Part shown: positions 28,133 through 38,159 of the stretch, one piece after another | Numbering within the stretch: position 1 is the first letter of the stretch | Layout: each line of letters opens with the position of its first letter | Notes under the pieces: model-generated | Seen by the model: the letters and a program-made list of their open reading frames with translations, nothing else | The model's database searches: none | What the model was told of the DNA's origin: nothing | Assembly: GCF_003610405.1 (NCBI RefSeq) | Contig: NZ_RAQC01000001.1 | Location: 620,001 to 684,000 of the forward strand | Reading direction: 5' to 3' | From: Microbacterium sp. AG238 | GTDB lineage: Bacteria; Actinomycetota; Actinomycetes; Actinomycetales; Microbacteriaceae | Length of the DNA: 64,000 nt | Made by a program: the position numbers and the translations under genes

Positions 28133-28827
28133 TCAGACCTCGCGGATGACACCGAGCGGCGTCGACTCGTGGCCCTGACCCAGCGGGTTGTCGCGCAGGA
28201 TCCGCACGAGCCGCTGCTCTCCGGCCTTGTCGAGCGTCGATCCGAGGATGTTGCCGCCGATGTCGTTGATGTCGACGACGGCCACCTCAGCGATACCACC
28301 GAGCTGTGACTTGACGCGCGCAGCGACACCCCGAGGATCGGTCGGCCCGAGGACGACCGCCTTGTTGTACGGAGGGATCGTGCCGGAGGTCGGGCCGTCG
28401 ATCGCGCGCGCCTTGTCTCCCGCGACGCGGTAGAAGTCGCCGCGTCGGCCGAAGAGCTTCGTGACGGCGCTGACAGCCGCGGCGAACAGGATGCGCGGCG
28501 TGCCGCACTCGCGAAGCGCCATCTCCATCGTCTCGGGCATGCCGAGGCCGATTCCGTAGGGGGTGCGGGTCACGTACTTCGACAGGAACCTCGCGAGCGG
28601 ACGCACGCTGATCTCATCGAGCGTGTAGGAGCGACCCTGTGTGATCGCCACGATCTTCTCGGTGACGAACAGCAGATCGCCCGGCTGCACGGTGGGCGCG
28701 GCATACTCCGAGATGACGGCGTCGAGATCGTCGCCGGGCATCACCACGCGAGTGCGGATCGGGATCCGCGCGTAGGAGGTGCCGTCGACGACGACCTCGA
28801 GAGCCTTGCCCTCGTTGGCGGTGCCGG

Positions 28828-28831
<4 letters not shown>
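28133..28831 (-). CDS. F420-0:L-glutamate ligase (CofE)-like protein
   Basis: A 232-residue protein of the CofE/FbiB ligase fold. Residues 51-67 ([17 protein letters not shown]) and DINDIGG at 187-193 match the CofE nucleotide- and metal-binding motifs. CofE adds glutamate to F420-0 using GTP. Here there is no fbiA, fbiC or fbiD nearby; instead the gene is followed by two ATP-grasp ligases, so a different acceptor seems likely. The GTG start overlaps the sigA stop by 4 bp (GTGA), so its translation is coupled to the housekeeping sigma factor. The assignment to the fold is secure; the reaction is inference. Confidence 0.78.
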
Positions 28832-30147
<1,316 letters not shown>

Positions 30148-30160
30148 GGTTAGCCTCTCA

Positions 30161-30178
30161 CCGGTGCGAACGCACCGG
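30161..30178. promoter_or_regulatory. 5'-UTR hairpin directly before the sigA ribosome site
   Basis: CCGGTGCG and CGCACCGG form an 8-bp perfect inverted repeat with 2 bases between (in RNA, a 7-bp stem with a 4-base loop). It ends 2 nt before the GAGAGG ribosome site of sigA. A TAGTGT hexamer (30192-30187, minus strand) just upstream is a candidate -10. The hairpin could tune sigA translation or mRNA stability. Confidence 0.5.
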
Positions 30179-30379
30179 GTTCTCGGACACTAGTAAGACC
30201 CTTGTCAAGTCCCCCGCCACTCGAACGAACGAGGAGCACAGGATCGACAACGGGTCAGGTCCTTCATTGTCTCATATCTCGTGCGCTGTTCCTGCGCAAG
30301 CATTCATTCCTATGAGAACGCCGACCGGGCGTGACGCATTCCCTCCACTCGTGGCGACGTGAGCAGAGAGCTGGGAAGA

Positions 30380-31306
30380 TCAGGAGCGGCCGCGCTTGTC
30401 GTCGTCGCCCGGGGGGCGCGACGCGAGGAACCGTTCGAGCTCGGCGGCGAGCTCATCCGCACTCGGAAGATCACCCGTATGGATGATGGGCTGTCCGAGA
30501 GCCGAGGCCGCCATGTACGAGTCGTAGCGCTCTTCGAGGGTGTGGAGCATCGTCGTCAGCTCTTCGCTGCCCGAGACCTGGTCCTCGACCTTGTCGAGGT
30601 AGTCGCGGTTCTCGTTGCGGAGGGTGTCGCTGTCGAAGACGAGACCGGTCGCGACGCTGAGGCTGTCGAGACCGGCGATGGCGGCCGCGGGGTATTCGGT
30701 GTCGCCGAGGTAGTGCGGCACGAGCAGCGCGAAGCCTGCGACGCGCGCATCCGCTTCGGCGAGCCGGAGCTCGAGCAGGTGACCCGCGGTGGCGGGGATC
30801 TGGGTGCGGGGCTGCCACACCGAATGAGCCGCCGTCAGCTCCGAACGGGTACCGCTGACCGTCGCGCCGATCGGCCGCGTGTGCGGCACGGGCATCGGGA
30901 TGGCGTGCACCCAGGTGATCGAGGCGACCTGCATCCCCTCGGCGAGGCCCACGACGGTCTCGGCGAAGGCCTCCCAGGCGAAATCGGGTTCGTAGCCCGC
31001 GAGGAGCACGAACGGCTGACCGAGCGAGTCGTGCGCGAGCGATAGCTCCAAGCGCGGCGCGCGGTAATCGGCGAGGTGGTCCTCGTCGAAGGTGACGATC
31101 GGTCGGCGTGCGCGGTAGTCGAACAGCACGTCGTTGTCGAAGGCGACGACCGTCGTGGGATCGAGCTCGCCGCGGAAGTACTCCACGATGCGGGAGACGG
31201 CGCCTCCGGCGTCGGTGAACCCGGTCAGCGCGATGACGAGCGGCAGTCCCGCGGGGACGGGAGGAGACCCGGCGGCACGTGCGTAAAGCGGTCCGGACAG
31301 CGGCAT
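30380..31306 (-). CDS. PAC2 family protein
   Basis: A 308-residue protein of the PAC2 (proteasome assembly chaperone 2) family, common in actinobacteria with unclear function. It opens with LPLVIALTGFTDAGGAVSRIVEYF, typical of the fold, and has VLLAGYEPDFAWEAF and the LVPHYLGDTEYPAAA segment. The C-terminal 60 residues form a charged helix. The ATG lies exactly 6 nt after a TAGAGT hexamer, so the transcript is probably leaderless. It is divergent from pepA. No proteasome genes are in this window, so the PAC2 name reflects fold only. Confidence 0.87.
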   Translation of the reverse strand: MPLSGPLYARAAGSPPVPAGLPLVIALTGFTDAGGAVSRIVEYFRGELDPTTVVAFDNDVLFDYRARRPIVTFDEDHLADYRAPRLELSLAHDSLGQPFVLLAGYEPDFAWEAFAETVVGLAEGMQVASITWVHAIPMPVPHTRPIGATVSGTRSELTAAHSVWQPRTQIPATAGHLLELRLAEADARVAGFALLVPHYLGDTEYPAAAIAGLDSLSVATGLVFDSDTLRNENRDYLDKVEDQVSGSEELTTMLHTLEERYDSYMAASALGQPIIHTGDLPSADELAAELERFLASRPPGDDDKRGRS

Positions 31307-31312
31307 GCTCCA

Positions 31313-31318
31313 ACTCTA
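31313..31318 (-). promoter_or_regulatory. leaderless -10 element TAGAGT of the PAC2 gene
   Basis: On the minus strand TAGAGT, then six bases, then the ATG at 31306. Confidence 0.6.
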
Positions 31319-31385
31319 CGAGGCGCATCCTCGCCCGGAGGCGGCTCGCCCCTCGCTGTCAGCGAACGCCCGCGACGCGCGAACC

Positions 31386-31391
31386 TAGGAT
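31386..31391 (+). promoter_or_regulatory. leaderless -10 element TAGGAT of pepA
   Basis: TAGGAT is followed by GGGAGG and the ATG at 31398. The purine run touches the start codon, which is too close for a Shine-Dalgarno, so a leaderless start is favoured. Confidence 0.6.
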
Positions 31392-31397
31392 GGGAGG

Positions 31398-32864
31398 ATG
31401 CCGTTCCCCGAGATCGCGCACACCAGCGCGCCCGTCACCGAATCCGACGCCGACGCTCTGGTCCTCGCACTGCCGCCGCTCGACGAGCAGACCGACGTCG
31501 CCGACTGGCCGGGCATCGCCGCGATGCTCGCCGCCGTCGGCTTCACCGGCGCGCGAGGATCAGTCCACCGCGTGTTCCTGCCCGCCGTGTCGTCGAAGCC
31601 CGTCGTGGTCGTCGGGACCGGGTCCGAACCCGACGACCATGCGCTCCGCGACGCCGTCGGCACAGCGGTGCGCGTGACCACCGGGTTCGCGTCGCTCGCC
31701 GTCGCCGCACCGCTGGCGGCCGCCGACGCCTGGGGCTCCCTCGCCGAGGGCGCCGCCATCGGCGGATACCGCTTCGCGGGCTACAAGGGCGGCACGCCGA
31801 AATCACGGGCGGATCGGGTCACGATCCACTCGCCCGCCACGCCGTCCGCCGACGAGGTCGCCGGGGTGAACGCCCTCGGACGCTCGCTCGCTCTCGTGAA
31901 GGACCTCGTCAGCACCCCCGCCGAGTGGCTCTCGCCTGCCGATCTGGCGGAGCGTGCGATCGAGGCGGTCGCAGGGCTGCCGATCGAGGTCGAGGTGCTC
32001 GACGAAGAAGAGCTCGAGCGGCAGGGCTTCGGCGGTGTCCTCGGCGTCGGGCAGGGCTCGGACCGTCCGCCCCGCGTCGTCCGCGTGGAGTACTCCCCCG
32101 CCGGGGCCGAGCGCCACGTCGCTCTGGTCGGCAAGGGCATCACGTTCGATACGGGCGGTCTCTCGCTCAAGCCGCCCGCGAGCATGGTCGGCATGAAGTA
32201 CGACATGGCCGGCGCCGCAACGGTGCTGGCGGTCGTGCAGGCGGCCGCCGCTCTCGCCCTCCCCGTGCGCGTGTCGGCGTGGCTGTGCGTGGCGGACAAC
32301 ATGCCCTCGGGCCGCGCGACGCGCCCCGGTGACGTGCTCCGGATGCTCGATGGGACGACCGTCGAGGTGTTGAACACCGACGCGGAGGGGCGCCTCGTCC
32401 TCGCGGACGGCCTCGTCGCCGCCAGCCGTACGCGGCCGGACGCGATCGTCGATGTGGCGACCCTGACCGGCGCGATCATCGTCGCCCTCGGAAACCGGCA
32501 CACCGGCGTCATGGGCGACGACGATGCCGTCGCCGATTACCTGGCGGCCGCGGAGCGCGCGGGTGAGGCCGCGTGGCAGCTGCCGCTCCCGGCCCACATG
32601 GAGGACGAGCTCGACTCCCCGATCGCCGACATGCAGAACGCGAAGATCGGCGACCCCGCCGGCGGTTCGCTGTTCGCCGGACTGTTCCTGCAACGCTTCG
32701 TCGGCCGTACCGGCGAGGACGAGGACGCACCCCGCATCCCGTGGGTCCACCTCGACATCGCCGGGTCTGGCACCACGAAGGCGGCCTTCGGCGGAACCGA
32801 CAAGGGGCCGACCGCCGCGACCGTCCGCTCGCTCGTTGAGTTCCTGCGAGGGCCGCAGCGATGA
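31398..32864 (+). CDS. pepA: leucyl aminopeptidase (M17 family)
   Basis: A 488-residue M17 aminopeptidase that frees N-terminal amino acids in the cytoplasm. The two-metal active site is complete: GKGITFDTGGLSLKP, KYDMAGAATVLAV, and the signature NTDAEGRLVLADGL with catalytic Asp/Glu and Arg. The N-terminal 160 residues form the usual non-catalytic regulatory domain. It overlaps lpd by 4 bp and so heads a pepA-lpd operon, with sucB following after 64 bp. Confidence 0.95.
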   Translation: MPFPEIAHTSAPVTESDADALVLALPPLDEQTDVADWPGIAAMLAAVGFTGARGSVHRVFLPAVSSKPVVVVGTGSEPDDHALRDAVGTAVRVTTGFASLAVAAPLAAADAWGSLAEGAAIGGYRFAGYKGGTPKSRADRVTIHSPATPSADEVAGVNALGRSLALVKDLVSTPAEWLSPADLAERAIEAVAGLPIEVEVLDEEELERQGFGGVLGVGQGSDRPPRVVRVEYSPAGAERHVALVGKGITFDTGGLSLKPPASMVGMKYDMAGAATVLAVVQAAAALALPVRVSAWLCVADNMPSGRATRPGDVLRMLDGTTVEVLNTDAEGRLVLADGLVAASRTRPDAIVDVATLTGAIIVALGNRHTGVMGDDDAVADYLAAAERAGEAAWQLPLPAHMEDELDSPIADMQNAKIGDPAGGSLFAGLFLQRFVGRTGEDEDAPRIPWVHLDIAGSGTTKAAFGGTDKGPTAATVRSLVEFLRGPQR

Positions 32865-34231
32865 GCGATCACAGCGCCGATCTGGTCATCCTCGGTGGTG
32901 GCAGCGGGGGCTACGCCACGGCGCTCCGCGCCGCCGAGCTCGGGTCGTCGGTCGTTCTCATCGAGAAGGACAAGCTCGGCGGCACGTGCCTGCACCGCGG
33001 CTGCATCCCCACGAAGGCGCTGCTGCACTCCGCCGAGGTCGCCGACAACGTCCGGGGCTCGGACCACGTCGGCGTCCGCGCCGCGTTCGAAGGAATCGAC
33101 GTCGCCGCCGTCCACGCGTACCGCGAGGGCATCGTGGCGAAGAAGCACAAAGGTCTCGAAGGACTGATCGCAGCGCGGAAGATCACCGTCGTTCACGGCG
33201 AGGGCCGTCTCGACGCTGACGGCGGCGTGGTCGTCGGCGACGATCGCTACCGCGGCACGGACGTCGTGCTGGCCACCGGTTCGTACAGCCGATCGTTGCC
33301 CGGTCTCGAGCTCTCCGACCGGATCATCACGAGCGAGGGTGCCCTCGCGCTCCCCACGGTGCCGCGGCATGCCGTCATCCTCGGCGGCGGCGTCATCGGG
33401 GTCGAGTTCGCCAGCATCTGGCGCTCCTTCGGCGCCGAGGTGACGATCATCGAGGCGCTCGACCGGCTGCTGCCCGCCGAGGACGCCGCGATGAGCAAAG
33501 CCCTCGAACGAGCGTTCCGCAAGCGCGGCATCGCCTCGCGCACGGGCGTGCGGTTCAGCGACGCCGAGTCGCGAGCGGACGGCGTCCGAGTCTCGCTCGA
33601 GGACGGGACCGTCCTCGACGCCGACGTCTTGCTCGTCGCGGTCGGCCGCGGCCCGGCGACCGCCGACCTCGGCTTCGAGGATGCGGGCGTCGAGCTCGAC
33701 CGCGGCTTCGTCCGCGTCGACGAGCGGCTTCGCACGACGCGCGCACACGTGTGGGCCGTCGGCGATATCGTGCCCGGACTGCAGCTCGCCCACCGCAGCT
33801 TCCAGCAGGGCATCTTCGTCGCCGAGGAGATCGCGGGGCTGCGTCCGACTGTCATCCCCGACAGCCTCGTTCCCCGTGTGACCTACAGCAGCCCCGAGGT
33901 CGCCTCGGTCGGTCTGACCGAAGAGCAGGCACGCGCCGCGCACGGCGACGCCGTCGTCGTCCGCGAGTACAACCTCGCGGGAAACGGAAAGAGCGAGATC
34001 CTCGGCACAGCCGGCCTCGTCAAGGTCGTTCGCCGTCTCGACGGCCCCATTCTCGGGGTGCACCTCGCCGGCGACCGTGTCGGCGAACTCATCACCGAAG
34101 GTCAGCTCGCCGTGGGCTGGGAAGCCCACCCCGAGGACATCGCACCATTCATCCACGCCCATCCGACCCAGAGCGAAGCTCTCGGAGAAGCATTCCTGGC
34201 GCTGGCGGGCAAACCGCTGCATGCGCTCTGA
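32861..34231 (+). CDS. lpd: dihydrolipoyl dehydrogenase (E3)
   Basis: A 456-residue FAD-dependent disulfide oxidoreductase, the E3 that reoxidises lipoyl groups in pyruvate and 2-oxoglutarate dehydrogenases and passes electrons to NAD. The N-terminal FAD motif ILGGGSGGYATALRAAELG is followed by the redox disulfide C43/C48 in GGTCLHRGCIPTKAL. The NAD domain carries VILGGGVIGVEFASIW, and the C-terminal catalytic pair lies in HAHPTQSEALGEAF. The ATG overlaps the pepA stop by 4 bp. The E2 gene lies next, and aceE (E1p) is elsewhere in the window. Confidence 0.96.
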   Translation: MSDHSADLVILGGGSGGYATALRAAELGSSVVLIEKDKLGGTCLHRGCIPTKALLHSAEVADNVRGSDHVGVRAAFEGIDVAAVHAYREGIVAKKHKGLEGLIAARKITVVHGEGRLDADGGVVVGDDRYRGTDVVLATGSYSRSLPGLELSDRIITSEGALALPTVPRHAVILGGGVIGVEFASIWRSFGAEVTIIEALDRLLPAEDAAMSKALERAFRKRGIASRTGVRFSDAESRADGVRVSLEDGTVLDADVLLVAVGRGPATADLGFEDAGVELDRGFVRVDERLRTTRAHVWAVGDIVPGLQLAHRSFQQGIFVAEEIAGLRPTVIPDSLVPRVTYSSPEVASVGLTEEQARAAHGDAVVVREYNLAGNGKSEILGTAGLVKVVRRLDGPILGVHLAGDRVGELITEGQLAVGWEAHPEDIAPFIHAHPTQSEALGEAFLALAGKPLHAL

Positions 34232-34253
34232 CCGGTCGACCGATGCAGATCAG

Positions 34254-34259
34254 TAAGCT
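34254..34259 (+). promoter_or_regulatory. possible internal -10 element TAAGCT before sucB
   Basis: TAAGCT lies 36 nt before the sucB ATG in the 64-bp gap after lpd. It may give sucB extra transcription. An inverted repeat CCGATG/CATCGG flanks it. Confidence 0.35.
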
Positions 34260-34295
34260 AGAAAGACATCGGCATTTCTTGAAGGAGACAGATTC

Positions 34296-36005
34296 ATGAG
34301 CACTTCCGTGGTCCTCCCCGCGCTCGGAGAGAGCGTCACCGAGGGAACGGTGACCCGCTGGCTCAAGAAGGTCGGTGACACCATCCAGGAAGACGAGGGT
34401 CTTCTCGAGATCTCCACCGACAAGGTGGACACCGAGATTCCGTCGCCCGTGAGCGGCGTCATCGAAGAGATCCTCGTGCAGGAGGACGAGACCGTCGAGG
34501 TCGGCGCCGTCCTGGCGAAGATCGGCGACGGTTCGGGAGCGCCCTCCAGCGACGCCCCGTCCGAGCAGGCTCCGGCCGAAGAGGCACCCGCCCCCGCGCA
34601 GGAGGCCCCGGCCGCCGAGGCGCCGACGGAGTCCGCACCGCAGCAGTCGGAGGCCGCTCCGGCAGCGTCCGGCGACGCGAAGGATGTCGTGCTCCCCGAG
34701 CTCGGCGAGAGCGTCACCGAGGGCACCGTCACCCGCTGGCTCAAGCAGATCGGCGACGACGTCGCCGTCGACGAGCCGCTCCTCGAGATCTCGACCGACA
34801 AGGTCGACACTGAGATCCCCGCGCCCTTCGCCGGCACGCTCGTCGAGATCCTCGTCCAGGAGGACGAGACCGTCGAGGTCGGTTCCGCACTCGCTCGCAT
34901 CGGTTCGGGTGCTCCGGCCCCCGCGGCCGAGGCACCGGCCGCACCCGCAGCCGAGGCCGCACCCGCACCCGAGCCCGAAAAGCCCGCTGCACCGGCCGAG
35001 GCACCTGCCCCGCAGTCGGCGCCGGCACCCGCACACCAGCCGGCTCCCGCCTCCGCAGCTCCGACCGCGGAAGCAGCTCCTGCCGACAACGAGGGCGTCA
35101 CCTACGTGACCCCGCTCGTGCGTCGTCTCGCGCAGCAGCAGGGCGTCGACCTGGCCTCGATCAAGGGCAGCGGCGTCGGCGGGCGCATCCGCAAGGAAGA
35201 CGTCCTGAAGGCTGCTGAGGCCGCATCGGCCCAGCCCGCCGCGGCTCCCGCCGAGTCCGCCGCCGCGCCTGCCCAGGTCGAGGTCTCGGAGCTTCGCGGC
35301 ACGCGCGCTCCGATGTCTCGTCTGCGCAAGGTCCTCGCCAAGCGCGCGGTCGAGTCGATGCAGCAGACCGCTCAGCTGACGACCGTCGTCGAGGTGGATG
35401 TCACCAAGCTGTCGGCGTTCCGCGACAAGGTGAAGGTCGACTTCAACGAGAAGACCGGGGCGAAGCTGTCGTTCCTGCCCTTCTTCGCCCTTGCCGCCGC
35501 CGAGGCGCTTCAGACCTTCCCGATCGTGAACTCCACGGTCGACGGTGAAGAGATCGTCTACCCCGCCACGGAGAACATCTCGATCGCGGTCGACACCGAG
35601 CGCGGACTGCTCACGCCCGTGCTGCGCGACGCGGGCTCGAAGAACCTGGCCCAGATCGCTCAGGACATCGCGGACCTCGCTGCACGCACGCGTGACAACA
35701 AGCTGAAGCCCGACGAGCTCGCAGGCGGCACGTTCACGATCACGAACACCGGCTCGCGTGGCGCGCTGTTCGACACCCCCGTGGTGTTCCTTCCGCAGTC
35801 GGCGATCCTCGGTACCGGCATCGTCTACAAGCGCCCCGGCGTCGTGACGGTCGACGGCAAGGACGCGATCTCGGTGCGCTCGTACGTGTACCTCGCGCTC
35901 TCGTACGACCACCGCACCATCGACGGCGCCGACGCAGCGCGCTTCCTGAGCGCGATGAAGGCACGCCTCGAGGGCGCTCAGTTCGAGGGGAACCTCGGCT
36001 ACTGA
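34296..36005 (+). CDS. sucB: dihydrolipoamide acyltransferase (E2; SucB/AceF type)
   Basis: A 569-residue E2. Two lipoyl domains carry the modified lysines K43 and K169, each in STDKVDTEIP. They are joined by long Ala/Pro/Glu linkers. The E3-binding domain starts near residue 267 (TPLVRRLAQQQGVDLASIKG), and the catalytic acyltransferase ends with SYDHRTIDGADAARFL near residue 536 (active His and Asp). By homology it would be called succinyltransferase, but in actinobacteria one E2 often serves both pyruvate and 2-oxoglutarate dehydrogenases because OdhA has its own E2 core. A GAAGGAG site precedes the ATG and a strong terminator follows. Confidence 0.93.
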   Translation: MSTSVVLPALGESVTEGTVTRWLKKVGDTIQEDEGLLEISTDKVDTEIPSPVSGVIEEILVQEDETVEVGAVLAKIGDGSGAPSSDAPSEQAPAEEAPAPAQEAPAAEAPTESAPQQSEAAPAASGDAKDVVLPELGESVTEGTVTRWLKQIGDDVAVDEPLLEISTDKVDTEIPAPFAGTLVEILVQEDETVEVGSALARIGSGAPAPAAEAPAAPAAEAAPAPEPEKPAAPAEAPAPQSAPAPAHQPAPASAAPTAEAAPADNEGVTYVTPLVRRLAQQQGVDLASIKGSGVGGRIRKEDVLKAAEAASAQPAAAPAESAAAPAQVEVSELRGTRAPMSRLRKVLAKRAVESMQQTAQLTTVVEVDVTKLSAFRDKVKVDFNEKTGAKLSFLPFFALAAAEALQTFPIVNSTVDGEEIVYPATENISIAVDTERGLLTPVLRDAGSKNLAQIAQDIADLAARTRDNKLKPDELAGGTFTITNTGSRGALFDTPVVFLPQSAILGTGIVYKRPGVVTVDGKDAISVRSYVYLALSYDHRTIDGADAARFLSAMKARLEGAQFEGNLGY

Positions 36006-36023
36006 TCGGCTGAGCCACTCACC

Positions 36024-37301
36024 TCACGGCTGGTCCGCGACGTCGTACACGTCGCGGACCAGCCTTTTCTCGTCATGAGCGACGACCACGACCACCTGAG
36101 CGGGACGCCGTCCGGAAGGATCGTCGACACGCACGACCTCGACCCCACCCAGGTCGTCGAGCACGCGCACCTCGCGCGGAGCGTCGGCTGTCGCGATGCC
36201 GTCGGGGAGCGCGGCCTCCGCTCGTTCGAGCAGTGACGCACGGCACGTCGGTTCGTCCGCCCGCCAGCAGTCCGCGAGTTCGTCGATGATACGAGCGGCC
36301 GGCTCGGCTGGACGCGTCTCGGCACCTGTGGCGGGGATGGTCGCCTCGTCGAGGGCAAAGCCCTGCGGCCTCGCCGACGGCTCTTCCGTACGCCGCTCGT
36401 GCGAGACGGTTCGTGCGTCGGCGTCCGCATCGTGAGGCAGAGAGAACCCCACGACGAGAGTCGCAGCCACCGCACCGAGGGCGACCCACATCACACGTCG
36501 CCTACCGGCGAGGCGTGCAGCGCCCGTCGCGGGCCGGCCCCACCGCCGCACGAGGCCGCCCGCCGCACGGCGGATCTCCGCGCGCACCCCCGCTGCCGCT
36601 GCCATGACCCGCTTCATGACGTCACCGTCGACGAGTCCCGACGCGGCAGTCGTCACGATGGACGCCGACGGCGAGTCGTCTTCGGATGGACGCGACGGCA
36701 GGGGCCGAGCGGGACCCGGCGCCCCCGGCACGAACGGCTCCGGCGTGGCCAGCCCGAACAGATCATCCTCGAGCGTGGGCGCCGCGAACGGCAACGTGAC
36801 GCGATCCGCCAGGGCCTCGACGACTCGATCGCGCAACGCGCGCGCGATCGCCGCGTCCGGGATGCGGTCGAGCACGATCCGCGAAGAGACGTCCCACGCC
36901 CGCGTGCCGGTCGGGACGAGGACGGGGCGCCCATCGCTCGTCGACCACCACTCCCCCTCGCGCCATTCCGATCTCGCGGCGTCCACCGCCCCGCGCAGGA
37001 CGCTCACCGCGAGCGTCACCGCTTGACCGGGAGTGAGGTCGAACGAGGTCGAGCCGCCGCAGAGGCGCGCGCTGACGAGCGGCAGGATCACGACGGTCGC
37101 GTCCGCGACCCGGTCGACGTCGTCGGGCGCGAGAAGGTGACAGCCCGGGACCGCAGACCATAGCTCCTGCGGCACGGACGACGCCGCGACACGGTACGAG
37201 GTGCCGCTGCGCGAGGCGAGGATCTCGCCGGGATAGGGCGCCTCGGGCGGAGACACGTGTCTGAGTGGGCCGGGCAGGTCGACGACGGGGAGGGCGTTCA
37301 T
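36024..37301 (-). CDS. single-pass membrane protein of unknown function, possibly pseudokinase-like
   Basis: A 425-residue protein I cannot assign. The N-terminal domain (about 1-190) runs from RHVSPPEAPYPGEILASRSG to a segment LTPGQAVTLAVSVLRGAVDAA followed by GEWWSTSDGRPVLVP; this pattern resembles the C-lobe of protein kinases (HGD..N.....DGRPVL) with catalytic HRD and DFG residues lost. That resemblance is weak. A Pro/Ser-rich linker follows, then one TM segment near residue 290 (VMWVALGAVAATLVVGF) and an extracytoplasmic C-terminal domain with one Cys pair. The frame is open upstream, but the ATG at 37301 avoids overlap with DUF4191. The last codons lie in the sucB terminator. Confidence 0.7.
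   Translation of the reverse strand: MNALPVVDLPGPLRHVSPPEAPYPGEILASRSGTSYRVAASSVPQELWSAVPGCHLLAPDDVDRVADATVVILPLVSARLCGGSTSFDLTPGQAVTLAVSVLRGAVDAARSEWREGEWWSTSDGRPVLVPTGTRAWDVSSRIVLDRIPDAAIARALRDRVVEALADRVTLPFAAPTLEDDLFGLATPEPFVPGAPGPARPLPSRPSEDDSPSASIVTTAASGLVDGDVMKRVMAAAAGVRAEIRRAAGGLVRRWGRPATGAARLAGRRRVMWVALGAVAATLVVGFSLPHDADADARTVSHERRTEEPSARPQGFALDEATIPATGAETRPAEPAARIIDELADCWRADEPTCRASLLERAEAALPDGIATADAPREVRVLDDLGGVEVVRVDDPSGRRPAQVVVVVAHDEKRLVRDVYDVADQP
36028..36069. terminator. strong intrinsic terminator after sucB
   Basis: A 16-bp perfect stem (36028-36043 with 36049-36064) around a 5-base loop is followed by a TTTTCT run on the plus strand, the best canonical terminator in the window. 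It begins 22 bp past the sucB stop, entirely within the coding end of the minus-strand gene. Confidence 0.9.
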
Positions 37302-37409
37302 CCTGCCAGCGTGGCGCGGTCGCGCCACGGCTCGGCCCGGTTCACACAGACGTGTGGACGACCGCCGCTCCCGGCCGGTTGTGCAGGCGGAACGGGGCGA
37401 CCGAAAAGG

Positions 37410-37415
37410 TAGGCT
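37410..37415 (+). promoter_or_regulatory. leaderless -10 element TAGGCT of the DUF4191 gene
   Basis: TAGGCT, six bases, then the ATG at 37422. An alternative GTG directly abuts the hexamer at 37416 and cannot be the start if this is the promoter, so the spacing decides the start codon. Confidence 0.65.
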
Positions 37416-37421
37416 GTGAGC

Positions 37422-38132
37422 ATGTCGTCCCGCAGCACCGCACCCGAGAAGCGCCCCGGATTCTTCTCCCAGCTCCGCTCCCTGTTCACCTTCACCAAGG
37501 AGTACTACAGCTGGCTGCCGTGGTTGCTCATCGGCATCGTGGTGGTCGGCATCGGCCTGGGCGTCCTGGTGGGCTTCCTCATCCCGCCGGGCGCGATCTG
37601 GAGCGTCATCCTCTGGGGTGTCACGGGACTGCTCTTCGGCATCCTCGGCGCCATGATCACCATGACGCGGCTGGCCACGCGCGCGATGTACAAGCGCATC
37701 GACGGGATGCCGGGTGCGACGGGACACATCATCTCGACCAACCTCGGCCGCAAGTGGCAGGCCTCGGAGATGCCGGTCGGCGTCAACCCCAAGACGCAGG
37801 AGGCTGTGTACCGGGCCGTCGGCCGCGGCGGCGTCGTCATCATCGGGGAGGGCGCCCGCGGGCGTCTGACGCGACTCATCAACGACGAGCGCAGCAAGGT
37901 CAAGCGCGTCGCCTCGGGAGTGCCGATCCACGTCCTCTATGTCGGACACGGCGAGGACGAGGTGCCCATCGCCAAACTCGCCCCCACCATCAAGGCGCTG
38001 CCCAAGGCGATCGACCGGACGACGATGGCCGCCGTCATCAAGCGCATCGAGTCGGTGTCGCAGTCGGTGACCTCGCTGCCGATCCCGAAGGGCGTCGACC
38101 CGATGAAGGCGCGCGCCCAGCGCCCACGCTGA
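37422..38132 (+). CDS. DUF4191 family membrane protein
   Basis: A 236-residue membrane protein of the actinobacterial DUF4191 family, function unknown. A soluble basic N-terminus leads into two TM segments (about residues 27-80; WLPWLLIGIVVVGIGLGVLVG and a second), then a cytoplasmic domain with IDGMPGATGHIISTNLGRKW, GGVVIIGEGARGRL and a C-terminal helix. These conserved blocks resemble a ligand- or nucleotide-binding domain but no catalytic motif is clear. The start was chosen by the -10 spacing. It is linked with lipoate/E2 genes in many actinobacteria, next to sucB and glnA as here. Confidence 0.88.
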   Translation: MSSRSTAPEKRPGFFSQLRSLFTFTKEYYSWLPWLLIGIVVVGIGLGVLVGFLIPPGAIWSVILWGVTGLLFGILGAMITMTRLATRAMYKRIDGMPGATGHIISTNLGRKWQASEMPVGVNPKTQEAVYRAVGRGGVVIIGEGARGRLTRLINDERSKVKRVASGVPIHVLYVGHGEDEVPIAKLAPTIKALPKAIDRTTMAAVIKRIESVSQSVTSLPIPKGVDPMKARAQRPR

Positions 38133-38159
38133 GCGCCCCGCCCCCGGAGGCCTGTTGAG

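Noticed and set aside
30187..30217. TTGACA on the minus strand before sigA as a -35 element
   Set aside because: The nearest -10-like hexamer (TAGTGT) lies only about 10 bp downstream, too close for a standard promoter.
37302..37949. 216-codon upstream extension of the unknown membrane protein gene
   Set aside because: It runs antisense through DUF4191 and is low-complexity Asp/Arg/Ala; the ATG at 37301 is the first plausible start outside that gene.
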